A stretch of 64,000 bases of DNA from the NCBI GenBank assembly GCA_963753585.1, contig CAVWCU010000001.1, positions 682,001 to 746,000 of the forward strand, written 5' to 3'. The position numbers were made by a program, and so were the translations under genes. Below are positions 6,199 through 14,850 of this stretch, one piece after another (position 1 is the stretch's first letter; each line of letters begins with the position of its first letter). The notes beneath the pieces were generated by a model. The model did no database searches. It was not told the DNA's origin and saw only the letters and a program-made list of their open reading frames with translations. This DNA comes from VRUE01 sp963753585 (GTDB lineage: Bacteria > Actinomycetota > Thermoleophilia > Solirubrobacterales > 70-9).

Positions 6199-8441
6199 TG
6201 GCGAAAAAACGGGTTCATGAGATCGCGAAAGCGCAGGGGCTGACCAGCAAAGAGCTGCTCGCCGCCCTGAAAGGGGCCGGGATTGAGGCGAAAGCGGCGG
6301 CCTCCAGTGTCGAGGAGGCCGATGCGCTGAAGGCGATCAAGGCGGCGAAAGGGGACGGGGGAGCTCCCGCTGCCACCAAGGAAAAGCCCAAGGCTGCTGC
6401 CAAGCCGAAGGCACAAGCCAAAGCCGCCGCGGAACCCAAGCCTTCGGCCGCCAAGTCGGCCGGCGCTTCGAAAGGGCCGGTGCGACCCGCTGCCAAGCCT
6501 GCTTCCGGCGGTGGCGCAGGCGCCGCCAGCGGGAAAAAACGGCGTGTCGTGATCGACTCGCAGGCCGCCCGAAGGGATCAGATGGGTGGGCCACCGCCGC
6601 AGCGCCCGCCGCGCAGGCGCGGAGGCCGCCGCCGGCGGCCGATGCTGGAGGAGCCGCCGCCCAAAGTCGAGGCGGCTGAGCCTGAGGCGACCACGGTGCC
6701 CTCCGGGGCGACCGTGCGCGAGGTCGCCGAGCTGCTCGGCCTCGGCAGCGCTGAGGTGATCAAGAAGCTGATGATGATGGGGGAGATGGCGACCCTCACC
6801 CAGACCCTCACCGACGAGTCGATCTCGGCGATCGCCGACGAGTACGACCGCAAGATCGAGATCGTCACCGCCGCCGAGGAGGAGCCCGAGGCGCCGGAGT
6901 TCGAGGACACCGAGGAGAGCCTCGCCGACCGCCCGCCGGTGGTCACGATCATGGGCCACGTCGACCACGGCAAGACCTCGCTGCTCGACGCGATCCGCGA
7001 GACCGAGGTCGCCGCGGGGGAGGCCGGGGGAATCACCCAGCACATCGGCGCCTACCAGGTCCACCAGGACGAGAAGACGATCACCTTCCTCGACACCCCC
7101 GGCCACGCCGCCTTCACCGCGATGCGCGCCCGCGGCGCCAAGGTCACCGACATCGCGGTCGTCGTCGTCGCTGCCGATGACGGGGTGATGCCGCAGACCA
7201 AAGAGGCGATCGACCACGCTCGCGCCGCCGACGTGCCGATCCTGATTGCGGTCAACAAGATCGACAAGGAGGGCGCCCAGCCCGACCGGGTCCGCAACGA
7301 GCTCGCCGCCGACGGCCTCACGCCCGAGGACTGGGGTGGGGAGACCGTCTACGTCGACGTCTCGGCCAAGACCCGCGAGGGCCTCGACAAGCTGCTCGAG
7401 ATGATCCTGCTCGTCACCGAGCTGGAGGAGCTCGGGGCCAACCCCGACGCTCCGGCATCCGGCACCGTGGTCGAGTCCCAGCTCGACCCCGGCCGCGGCC
7501 CTGTGGTCACGATTCTGGTCCAGCGCGGAACGCTCGAGGTCGGCGACTCGCTTGTCGCCGGGCCGCAGTGGGGCCGGGTGCGGGCGATGCAGGATTTCAC
7601 CGGCACGCGGGTCGAAAGCGCCGGGCCGGGGATGCCGGTCGAGGTGCTCGGCTTCGACGGCGTCTGCGACGCGGGCGAGTTCGTGCACGCGGTGGAGAAC
7701 GATCGCCGCGCCCGCCAGGAGGCCCAGGAGCGGGCAAACCGGCTCAAGACGGAGGCGCTGGCACGCCGCCAGGCGCGCAAGGTCAGCCTCGAGGAGGTCT
7801 TCTCGCGCGTCCAGGAGGGTGACATCAAGGAGCTCAACATCGTCCTCAAGGCCGACGTTGCCGGCTCGCTGGAGGCTCTTCAGGACGAGATCGCCAAAGT
7901 GCCCCAGGAGCAGGTGGCGATCAACATCATCCACTCGCAGACCGGCGGCATCAACGAGTCCGACGTGATGCTTGCCTCGGCGTCCGACGCGATCATCATC
8001 GGCTTCAACGTGCGCCCGCTCGCCGACGCTCGCCGGGCGGCCGAGCGCGAGGGCGTCGACGTCCGCACCTACTCGGTCATCTACAAAATCACCGAGGACC
8101 TGCGCAACGCGATGGAGGGCATGCTGGAGGCGGTCGAGGTCGAGGAGATCCTCGGCGAGGCCGAGATCAAACAGACGTTCAAGGCCTCCAAGGTCGGCCG
8201 TATCGCCGGCTGCATCGTCAACGAGGGCAAGGTCGCGCGCGACGCCAGTGTCCGACTGATCCGCGAGGGCACGGTCATCTGGGACGGCAAGCTCGGCTCC
8301 CTGCGCCGCTTCAAAGACAACGTGCAGGAGGTCGAGGAGGGCCAGGAGTGCGGCGTCGTCCTCGACGGCTACGCTGACGTCAAGGAGGGCGACGTGTTGG
8401 AGTTCTTCAAGACGAAGCAGGTCGAGCAGACGCTGGCGTAA
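6198..8441 (+). CDS. infB: Translation initiation factor IF-2
   Basis: GTPase that places initiator tRNA on the 30S subunit. The 747-aa protein has a first IF2-N domain (residues 1-45), an Ala/Lys/Pro-rich linker with an Arg-rich stretch, and a second IF2-N domain (ATVREVAELLGLGSAEVIKKL). The G domain carries GHVDHGKTS, DTPGHAAF and NKID, and domains II-IV follow to the C-terminus. GTG start overlapping the nusA stop (TAGTG). One base separates its stop from rbfA. Confidence 0.96.
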   Translation: MAKKRVHEIAKAQGLTSKELLAALKGAGIEAKAAASSVEEADALKAIKAAKGDGGAPAATKEKPKAAAKPKAQAKAAAEPKPSAAKSAGASKGPVRPAAKPASGGGAGAASGKKRRVVIDSQAARRDQMGGPPPQRPPRRRGGRRRRPMLEEPPPKVEAAEPEATTVPSGATVREVAELLGLGSAEVIKKLMMMGEMATLTQTLTDESISAIADEYDRKIEIVTAAEEEPEAPEFEDTEESLADRPPVVTIMGHVDHGKTSLLDAIRETEVAAGEAGGITQHIGAYQVHQDEKTITFLDTPGHAAFTAMRARGAKVTDIAVVVVAADDGVMPQTKEAIDHARAADVPILIAVNKIDKEGAQPDRVRNELAADGLTPEDWGGETVYVDVSAKTREGLDKLLEMILLVTELEELGANPDAPASGTVVESQLDPGRGPVVTILVQRGTLEVGDSLVAGPQWGRVRAMQDFTGTRVESAGPGMPVEVLGFDGVCDAGEFVHAVENDRRARQEAQERANRLKTEALARRQARKVSLEEVFSRVQEGDIKELNIVLKADVAGSLEALQDEIAKVPQEQVAINIIHSQTGGINESDVMLASASDAIIIGFNVRPLADARRAAEREGVDVRTYSVIYKITEDLRNAMEGMLEAVEVEEILGEAEIKQTFKASKVGRIAGCIVNEGKVARDASVRLIREGTVIWDGKLGSLRRFKDNVQEVEEGQECGVVLDGYADVKEGDVLEFFKTKQVEQTLA

Positions 8442-8442
8442 G

Positions 8443-8784
8443 ATGGCCACTCCTCGCATGCGCCGGATCAACGAGGTGCTTCGCGAGATCCTCGGCGCTG
8501 CGATCGCCGAGCTGAGTGACCCCCGCATCGGCTTCGTAACCGTGACATCGGTCGAGACCAGCCCAGATCTGCGCGCCGCCAAGGTGCACGTCAGCGTGCT
8601 CGGCTCCGAGGAGGAGCGGGAGGCGACGCTCGCCGGCCTGCGCTCCTCGCATGGGGTGCTGCAGTCCAAGATCGCCGCCGAGACGCGGATGAAGCGAACC
8701 CCCACGCTGACCTTCCACTATGACGAGACCATCGAGCAGGGCATGCGGATATCGAAGCTGCTCGACGAGGACGAGCAGCAGTGA
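8443..8784 (+). CDS. rbfA: Ribosome-binding factor A
   Basis: A 30S maturation factor with a KH-like fold. The 113-aa protein has RINEVLREILGAAIAELSDPRIGFVTVTSVETSPDLRAAKVHVSVLG split across its first half, and RTPTLTFHYDETIEQGMRISKLLDE at the end, the family signature. The ATG lies one base after the infB stop. The stop overlaps the next start (GTGA). Confidence 0.95.
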   Translation: MATPRMRRINEVLREILGAAIAELSDPRIGFVTVTSVETSPDLRAAKVHVSVLGSEEEREATLAGLRSSHGVLQSKIAAETRMKRTPTLTFHYDETIEQGMRISKLLDEDEQQ

Positions 8785-9782
8785 GCCAGGTCGGGGTAAG
8801 GCCGTCGAGCCTGGAGGACGCTGCCGCCGAGCTGCGCGCGCGCGACCGCTTTCTCCTCACCGCCCACGAGGGCCCCGACGGCGACGCGCTCGGCTCTCTG
8901 CTCGGCATGCATCACCTGCTCGGCCAACTCGGCAAGGACTCGGTGATGTTCATGGCGGCGAAGGAGTTCCCGCTGCCGATCGAGTACCGCTTCCTACCCC
9001 TCGAGGAGGTCTTCCACGAGGCCCCCGCGGACATGGCCGACCGCACGATCGTCTTCCTCGACTGCGGCAACGTCGATCGCATGCCGGTCGAGTTCCTCAC
9101 GGCCGGCGACAACTTCAGGATCAACATCGACCACCATCACGACAACACCCTCTTCGGCGACGTCAACCTGCTCGACACCGGCGCCTCCAGCACGGCGGAG
9201 ATCGTCTACCAGCTGGCGATCGCGCTGGGGGTCGAGATCACCCCCGAGATCGCCTCCGCGCTCTACGTCGGCCTCGTCACGGACACGGGCAAGTTCATGT
9301 ACGAGAACACGAACGCCCACACGCACAGGATCGCCGCCGAGCTGATCGACGCCGGGGTCGAGGTCGACGAGACCTATCGCCGCCTCTACGAGCACGTGCC
9401 GATCGAAAAGCTGCGGCTGCTCTCTCGCGCGCTTGACGGCATCGAGCGTCACTGCAACGACCAGCTCGTCCTCACCTACATAACCGAGGCCGACTACGAG
9501 GCGACCGGCGCTGGAGAGGAGATGACGGAGGGGATCATCGACCACCTGCGCTCGGTCGAGGGGGCGAAGGTCGCCGCCCTGATCCGCGACCAGGGCGACC
9601 GCGGGCGCGCCGCCCGCAAGGCGAGCCTGCGCTCCAGCAGCGGTGAGGCCGACGTCTCGGCGATGGCCCGCAAGCACGGGGGAGGGGGGCACAAACGAGC
9701 CGCCGGATTCTCCACCGACCTCGAGCTGGAGGAACTGGTCACCTTCCTCTGCAATGAGGTTGCAGCTCAGCTCGGGCCCTGA
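8781..9782 (+). CDS. nrnA: DHH-DHHA1 phosphoesterase, NrnA-like oligoribonuclease / pAp phosphatase
   Basis: Degrades very short RNA and/or 3'-phosphoadenosine-5'-phosphate (family knowledge). The 333-aa protein shows metal-binding motifs HEGPDGDALGS, FLDCGNVDR, NIDHHHDN and LVTDTGKF of the DHH domain, and GGGGHKRAAGFS of DHHA1. GTG start coupled to rbfA. The placement between rbfA and truB recurs in many Gram-positive genomes. Confidence 0.9.
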   Translation: MSQVGVRPSSLEDAAAELRARDRFLLTAHEGPDGDALGSLLGMHHLLGQLGKDSVMFMAAKEFPLPIEYRFLPLEEVFHEAPADMADRTIVFLDCGNVDRMPVEFLTAGDNFRINIDHHHDNTLFGDVNLLDTGASSTAEIVYQLAIALGVEITPEIASALYVGLVTDTGKFMYENTNAHTHRIAAELIDAGVEVDETYRRLYEHVPIEKLRLLSRALDGIERHCNDQLVLTYITEADYEATGAGEEMTEGIIDHLRSVEGAKVAALIRDQGDRGRAARKASLRSSSGEADVSAMARKHGGGGHKRAAGFSTDLELEELVTFLCNEVAAQLGP

Positions 9783-9784
9783 CG

Positions 9785-10435
9785 ATGGGAGGGCAAGGCG
9801 ACGGTGCCGTGCTGCTCTGTGACAAGCCGGCCGGGATAACCTCGCATGACATGGTCGTGGCGGTACGGCGAGAGCGCGGGTGCAAGGCAGGGCACGCGGG
9901 CACCCTCGACCCCTTCGCGACCGGGCTGCTGCTGGTCCTGCTCGGCCGGGCGACCCGGCTGCAGCGCTTCCTCACCGGGCTGCCGAAGACCTACGTGGCC
10001 CGGGCGCGGCTGGGTTGGCGCTCGAGCACCGGCGACCCCGACGGTGAGCTGACCGAGACGGGTCTCGTCCCGGGGTCGCTGGAGCTGCCGACCGGCCGCG
10101 TGCGCCAGCGGGTGCCGATGACCTCGGCGGTCCGAGTCGGCGGCGAGCGCCTCTACCGCAAGGCTCACCGTGGGGAGACGGTCGAGACTCCCGAACGAGA
10201 GGTCGACGTCTACCGTGCCGAGCTGCTCGCGAGCGACGCCGAGAGCGCCGAATACGAGATCGAGTGCTCGGCCGGCACCTACATCCGCACCCTGCTGGAG
10301 ACGCTCGGCGACGCCTACTGCGCAGAGCTCCGCCGTACCGCGATCGGGCCCTTCCGGGTCGAGGACGCCGGCCGGGAATTCGACCTCGAGCAGGTGGGCG
10401 AGCTGGTCCCGGCTGCCGCGGAGGCGCTGCGATGA
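9785..10435 (+). CDS. truB: tRNA pseudouridine-55 synthase
   Basis: Makes pseudouridine 55 in the T-loop of tRNA. The 216-aa protein has DKPAGITSHDMV and the catalytic-Asp motif GHAGTLDPFATGLLLV, then KTYVARARLG and CSAGTYIRTLLETLG. It is shorter than the usual 290-310 aa because the C-terminal PUA-like domain is missing. The stop overlaps the ribF ATG (ATGA). Confidence 0.93.
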   Translation: MGGQGDGAVLLCDKPAGITSHDMVVAVRRERGCKAGHAGTLDPFATGLLLVLLGRATRLQRFLTGLPKTYVARARLGWRSSTGDPDGELTETGLVPGSLELPTGRVRQRVPMTSAVRVGGERLYRKAHRGETVETPEREVDVYRAELLASDAESAEYEIECSAGTYIRTLLETLGDAYCAELRRTAIGPFRVEDAGREFDLEQVGELVPAAAEALR

Positions 10436-11325
10436 CGGAGAAGATCGCTGTGACCTCGCTGCCGGACGCCGAGCCGCGTCCCCGCCACGTCGCGATCGGG
10501 ACATTCGACGGGGTTCACCGCGGACACCAAGCCGTGATCGACGATGCGGACACGGTTCTCACCTTCGACCCACACCCACTGGAGATCCTGCACCCGGCGG
10601 CCCTGCCGAAGCTGATCATGCCCTTCGGCGTCAAGCGCGACGTGATCGAGGGGCTCGGCGTGCGCGAGCTCGTCGTAATCCCCTTCGACCGCGAGTTCGC
10701 CGGCCGCAGCGCCGAGGAGTTCGTCGAGGACGTGCTGATCGCCAGGCTTGGCGCGGAGAAGGTCTCGGTCGGAGAGAACTTCCGCTTTGGGGCAAAAGCG
10801 CAGGGCGACCCGGAGATGCTGACGGCCCGAACGGAGTTCGAGACCAGGGTCGTGCCGCTGGTCGAGGTCGACAGGGAGACGGTCTCCTCAACCCGGATCC
10901 GGGCCCTGATCGCCGCCGGCGACATGGAGGGTGCCCGCCACTGCCTCGGCGCGCCGTTCATGGTCGAGGGCGAGGTGGTGGGAGGTGACCAGCGTGGGCG
11001 CGAGCTGGGCTTCCCGACTGCGAACATCGTCCCCGACGATCGTCTCGCCATCCCCGGGCACGGCGTGTACGCGGCCTTTGCCAACGGAGTTCCGGCTGCC
11101 GTCAACGTCGGCGTGCGACCCACCTTCGAGACCGGGCGTGGCGTGTTGATCGAGACCTACCTGATCGACTTTGATGGCGATCTTTACGGCAGCGACCTGC
11201 GGGTCGCCTTCGTCGCTCGCTTGCGGGGTGAGAAACGCTTCGCCGGGGTCGAGGAGCTGATCGCCCAGATGCGCGTCGATGTCGAGGACGCGAAGCGGGT
11301 CTGTGCTAGCTTCCAGCGGCCGTGA
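10432..11325 (+). CDS. ribF: Bifunctional riboflavin kinase / FAD synthetase
   Basis: Makes FMN and FAD. The 297-aa protein has the nucleotidyltransferase domain first (AIGTFDGVHRGHQAVI, FDPHPLEI, FRFGAKAQGD, SSTRIRALI) and then the riboflavin kinase domain (GRELGFPTANI, GVYAAF, NVGVRPTF, ETYLIDFDGDLYG). The stretch between GHQAVI and FDPHP is shorter than usual. The ATG overlaps the truB stop; longer in-frame starts upstream lie inside truB. Confidence 0.93.
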   Translation: MTEKIAVTSLPDAEPRPRHVAIGTFDGVHRGHQAVIDDADTVLTFDPHPLEILHPAALPKLIMPFGVKRDVIEGLGVRELVVIPFDREFAGRSAEEFVEDVLIARLGAEKVSVGENFRFGAKAQGDPEMLTARTEFETRVVPLVEVDRETVSSTRIRALIAAGDMEGARHCLGAPFMVEGEVVGGDQRGRELGFPTANIVPDDRLAIPGHGVYAAFANGVPAAVNVGVRPTFETGRGVLIETYLIDFDGDLYGSDLRVAFVARLRGEKRFAGVEELIAQMRVDVEDAKRVCASFQRP

Positions 11326-11352
11326 GCTCCACTTGGAGCGCGGCACTTTTTT
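11326..11352 (+). promoter_or_regulatory. Weak hairpin plus T run just before rpsO
   Basis: GCTCC-ACTT-GGAGC followed by CGCGGCAC and six T residues (11347-11352), ending 4 bp before the rpsO ATG. The stem is short and separated from the T run, so it is a poor terminator. S15 mRNA leaders often carry autoregulatory structure in other bacteria; a similar role here is inference. Confidence 0.3.
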
Positions 11353-11356
11353 CGAG

Positions 11357-11626
11357 ATGAGCCTTGCCAAAGAGAAAAAAAGCGAGCTGATCGGCAAGTA
11401 CGGTCGCGCCGACGGCGACACCGGCTCGGCCGAGGTACAGGTCGCCCTGCTCACCGAGCGGATCAACGAACTCACCGAGCACCTGCGCACGCACACCAAG
11501 GACCATCACTCGCGCCGTGGCCTGCTGATGCTGGTCGGCAAGCGCCGCCGCATGCTGCGCTACCTCGAGCGCCACGACCTCGAGCGCTACCGCTCCCTGG
11601 TCGGCGAACTCGGCCTGCGGCGATGA
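11357..11626 (+). CDS. rpsO: 30S ribosomal protein S15
   Basis: The 89-aa protein has the four-helix S15 signature GDTGSAEVQVALLTERINELTEHL, HTKDHHSRRGLLMLVGKRRRML and YLERHDLERYRSLV. Length is exactly that of the family. It stands just upstream of pnp, separated by two redox genes. The TGA overlaps the next ATG. Confidence 0.97.
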   Translation: MSLAKEKKSELIGKYGRADGDTGSAEVQVALLTERINELTEHLRTHTKDHHSRRGLLMLVGKRRRMLRYLERHDLERYRSLVGELGLRR

Positions 11627-12087
11627 TCGCGGCCGGGGAACCGGCACCCGAGTTCACCCTGCGCGACCAGACAGGCCAGAAGGTCTCGCTTTCCGACTTC
11701 CGCGGCGGCAAGGTCCTCCTCGTCTTCTACCCCCTCGACTTCAGCCCGGTCTGCAGCGACCAGCTCTCGATCTACCAGGAGGTCAAGCCCGAGATCGAGG
11801 CCAAGGGCGTGACGATGGTCGGGATCAGCGTCGACAGCGGCTTCGCCCACAAGGCCTTCCAGGAAAAGCTCGGCATCGACACGCAGCTACTGGCCGACTT
11901 CGAGCCCAAGGGCGAGGTGGCCCGCGCCTACGGCGCCTACATCGAGAGGGCTGGCACCGCCAACCGTTCGCTGGTGCTGGTCGACGAGCAGGGCACCGTC
12001 GAGTGGGTGCACGAATCCCCGACGCCGCTGGAGATCCCAGGGGCCAACCTGATCTTCGACGCCCTGAGCAGCAGCTCTGACGCCTGA
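11623..12087 (+). CDS. Peroxiredoxin, AhpE/BCP-like
   Basis: Thiol peroxidase with thioredoxin fold, 154 aa. The peroxidatic Cys lies in FYPLDFSPVCSDQLS; upstream PAPEFTLRDQTG and downstream GISVDSGFAHKAF are family landmarks. No resolving Cys is visible five residues on, so it is of the 1-Cys or AhpE type. The ATG overlaps the rpsO stop, so it is part of the rpsO transcript. Confidence 0.88.
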   Translation: MIAAGEPAPEFTLRDQTGQKVSLSDFRGGKVLLVFYPLDFSPVCSDQLSIYQEVKPEIEAKGVTMVGISVDSGFAHKAFQEKLGIDTQLLADFEPKGEVARAYGAYIERAGTANRSLVLVDEQGTVEWVHESPTPLEIPGANLIFDALSSSSDA

Positions 12088-12103
12088 CCTGACCAGCGCC
12101 GCG

Positions 12104-12520
12104 GTGCCGCCGGTCGGGCCGGAGGACCACCGCCGCGGCGTGGGGCCCGAGCTGATTGTCTACGCCGACCTCGGCTGTCCGCACTGCGCCTCGGCCTGGG
12201 CCGAGCTCTCCAGCAGCGAGGCGACGATCGTCTTCCGTCACTTCCCCGTCGCCAGCAAGCACCCGCGCTCGCCGGCCCTGCACGCGGCGGCCGAGGCGGC
12301 CGGCAGGCAAGGACGCTTCTTCGAGATGGTCGATTCGCTCTACGCCGATCGCGGCCATGTCGACGACCCGCACCTGTGGGAGCGGGCCGAGCGCCTCGGC
12401 CTCGATCTCGACCGCTTCGAGGCCGAGCGCCGCTCTGACGCGGTTGCTGCACGCGTGCGGCGCGACTTCGAGTCCGGCATCCGTGCCGGCGTCACTGGCA
12501 CTCCCGCCATCTTCCCCTAG
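12104..12520 (+). CDS. DsbA-like thioredoxin-fold protein, probably C-terminally truncated
   Basis: The 138-aa protein has VYADLGCPHCASAW with the CxxC active site, an all-helical insert (LHAAAEAAGRQGRFFEMVDSLY), and then GIRAGVTGTPAIFP followed at once by a stop. Family members continue past the cis-Pro motif (GTP) with another strand and helix, about 20-25 residues, which are absent here. No signal peptide is seen, so it is probably cytoplasmic. Start is a GTG at 12104. It may be a degraded or unusually short member. Confidence 0.72.
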   Translation: MPPVGPEDHRRGVGPELIVYADLGCPHCASAWAELSSSEATIVFRHFPVASKHPRSPALHAAAEAAGRQGRFFEMVDSLYADRGHVDDPHLWERAERLGLDLDRFEAERRSDAVAARVRRDFESGIRAGVTGTPAIFP

Positions 12521-12528
12521 GCACCTGT

Positions 12529-12593
12529 ACTCTCTTCTGCGAAAGAGAACGAGAGTTCTGAAAGCAAATGGCCGCCATCCGGGCGGCCGGAGG
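12529..12593 (+). promoter_or_regulatory. Structured pnp leader with Shine-Dalgarno
   Basis: Two hairpins precede pnp: ACTCTC-TTCT...AGAA-C-GAGAGT (12529-12556, one bulge) and GGCCGCC-ATCCG-GGCGGCC (12570-12588). The second abuts the Shine-Dalgarno GGAGG (12589-12593) ahead of the ATG at 12606. A double-stranded leader is the known site of PNPase autocontrol in enterobacteria; the same role here is inference. Confidence 0.45.
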
Positions 12594-12605
12594 TAGGACA
12601 ACTAA

Positions 12606-14840
12606 ATGAGCATGTTTGACGTAACCCGCGTTTCGGCGGACATCGGCGACAGCCAGATTTCCTTCGAGACCGGAAAACTCGCGAAGCAGGCGGGTGGCGC
12701 GGTCGTGGTTCAAGCCGGCGACACCATGGTGCTCTGCACCGCAACCGTCGGGAGCCTTCGCGACGTGGACTTCCTTCCCCTCACCGTCGACATCGAGGAG
12801 CGCATGTACGCCGCGGGCAAGATCCCCGGCTCGTTCTTCCGTCGCGAGGGCAAATCCAGCGAGAAGGCGACGCTGACCGCACGCATGATCGACCGGCCGA
12901 TCCGGCCGCTCTTCCCGAAGGGCTGGCACTACGAGACTCAGCTGGTCGCAGTCCCGATGTCGGTGGACCAGATCCACCCTTACGACATCCTCGCGATGAA
13001 CGGCGCCTCCGCGGCGCTGGCGATCTCGCCTGTCCCGGTCGCTGCCCACGTTGGCGCGGTGCGGATCGGCAAGCTCGACGGCGACTTCGTCGTCAACCCC
13101 TCCGAGGAGGATCACGCCGAGCTCGACCTCGACCTGATCGTCGCCGGCACAGACGAGGCGATCCTGATGGTCGAGGCCGGCGCCAACGGCGTCACCGAGC
13201 AGGAGATCCTCGACGCCCTCGACATCGCCCACGGCGAGATCAAGAAGCTCACCGCGGCGATGGAGGAACTGCAGCAGAAGGCCGGCAAGGAGAAGATGGA
13301 AGTCGAGGCGCCCAGCATCGACGAGGGCCTGATCGACGACATCCGCTCCTCGCATGGCCAGGCTCTGGTCGACGCGATCGCCACCGAGGGCAAGCTCGAG
13401 CGCTACGAGGCGATCGACGCGGTCAAGGACGAGGTGGTCGCCAAGTACGCCCCCGAGACCGATGACTCCGACGCCGACGACGCGCGGAAGTCGGAGGTCA
13501 AGGCCGCCTTCGCGGCGATCGAGAAGGACACGATCCGCAAGGCGATCGCCGTCGACAAGAAGCGTCCCGACGGCCGCGCCCAGGACGAAATCCGCCCGAT
13601 CGAGTGCGAGGTCGACATCTCGCCCCGGGTTCACGGCTCGGCTCTGTTCACCCGCGGCGAGACGCAGATCCTCTCCAACGCGGCTCTCGGCACGACGCGT
13701 ATGGACATGCGCATCGACACGCTGGGGCTGGAGACCTCGAAGAAGTTCTGGCACCACTACAACTTCCCGCCCTTCTCGGTCGGGGAGGCCGGCTTCATGC
13801 GCGGCCCCAAGCGCCGCGACATCGGCCACGGCGCGCTCGCAGAGCGTGCCCTCCTCGCCACGATTCCGGGCGAAGAGGACTTCCCCTACGTGATCCGGGT
13901 CGTCTCGGAGACGCTGGAGTCCAACGGCTCCTCCTCGATGGGGTCGGTGTGCGCCTCATCGATGGCCCTGCAGGCCGCTGGCGTTCCGGTCAGCGCTCCG
14001 GTCGCCGGCGTGGCGATGGGGCTGATCAAGGAGGGAGACGACTACATCGTCCTCACCGACATCGCCGGCGTCGAGGACCACCTCGGCGACATGGACTTCA
14101 AGGTCGCCGGCACCGCGGACGGGATCACCGCTCTGCAGATGGACATCAAGATCACCGGTGTCACCTTCGAGATCCTCACCGACGCGCTGGAGCAGGCCAA
14201 CAAGGGCCGCCAGTTCATCCTCGGCAAGATGGCCGAGGCGATCGACGGCCCGCGCGAGCAGCTCTCCCAGCACGCCCCGCGGATCGAAGCGATCAAGATC
14301 GATCAGGAGAAGATCGGTGCCGTGATCGGTAAAGGCGGCGAAACGATCCGCGCGCTCTGCGAGGAGTTCGAAGCCGAAATCGACGTCGAGGACGACGGCA
14401 CGATCCGCATCTACGCCCCGACCGGCTCGCTGGTCGAAGCCTGCGTCGCCCGCATCCAGTCGATGACCAAGGAGGCCGAGATCGGCGACCGCTACAACGC
14501 GGCCAAGGTCGTCAAGACGACCACCTTCGGCGCCTTCGTCGAGCTGGTCAAGGGCACCGACGGCCTCCTGCACATCTCCAACGTCAAGCCCGGCGAGCGG
14601 GTCGACTCGGTCGACGACGTGCTCACTGCGGGCGAGGAAATCGACGTGACCGTGGTCGAGGTCGACCGCGAGCGCGGCCGGATCGGCCTGCGCCTCTCCG
14701 ACGACCCCTCGGTCGCGGGTAAGAGCCCGGAGGAACTGGCGGCGGTTGGCTCGGGCGACGGCGGTTCGCGTCGCAACGGGGGAGACCGCGGCGGCCGTGA
14801 GGGGCGTCGTCCCCGCGGCGGCGACCGCGAGCGGCGCTAA
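12606..14840 (+). CDS. pnp: Polyribonucleotide nucleotidyltransferase (PNPase)
   Basis: Phosphorolytic 3'-5' exoribonuclease of the mRNA degradation machinery. The 744-aa protein has two RNase PH domains (FFRREGKSSEKATLTARMIDRPIRPLF and TRGETQ, then GSSSMGSVCASSMAL) separated by the helical linker. A KH domain follows (KIGAVIGKGGETIRAL), then S1 (VKTTTFGAFVELVKGTDGLLHIS). The tail is Gly/Arg-rich (GDRGGREGRRPRGGDRERR), typical of RNA-binding tails. Confidence 0.96.
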   Translation: MSMFDVTRVSADIGDSQISFETGKLAKQAGGAVVVQAGDTMVLCTATVGSLRDVDFLPLTVDIEERMYAAGKIPGSFFRREGKSSEKATLTARMIDRPIRPLFPKGWHYETQLVAVPMSVDQIHPYDILAMNGASAALAISPVPVAAHVGAVRIGKLDGDFVVNPSEEDHAELDLDLIVAGTDEAILMVEAGANGVTEQEILDALDIAHGEIKKLTAAMEELQQKAGKEKMEVEAPSIDEGLIDDIRSSHGQALVDAIATEGKLERYEAIDAVKDEVVAKYAPETDDSDADDARKSEVKAAFAAIEKDTIRKAIAVDKKRPDGRAQDEIRPIECEVDISPRVHGSALFTRGETQILSNAALGTTRMDMRIDTLGLETSKKFWHHYNFPPFSVGEAGFMRGPKRRDIGHGALAERALLATIPGEEDFPYVIRVVSETLESNGSSSMGSVCASSMALQAAGVPVSAPVAGVAMGLIKEGDDYIVLTDIAGVEDHLGDMDFKVAGTADGITALQMDIKITGVTFEILTDALEQANKGRQFILGKMAEAIDGPREQLSQHAPRIEAIKIDQEKIGAVIGKGGETIRALCEEFEAEIDVEDDGTIRIYAPTGSLVEACVARIQSMTKEAEIGDRYNAAKVVKTTTFGAFVELVKGTDGLLHISNVKPGERVDSVDDVLTAGEEIDVTVVEVDRERGRIGLRLSDDPSVAGKSPEELAAVGSGDGGSRRNGGDRGGREGRRPRGGDRERR

Positions 14841-14850
14841 AGCACGAGCA

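Noticed and set aside
6195..8705. 836-codon open frame on the minus strand opposite infB and rbfA
   Set aside because: Its translation is low-complexity Leu/Asp/Arg/Gly-rich text typical of the antisense of a GC-rich gene, and IF-2 on the plus strand has full domain support.
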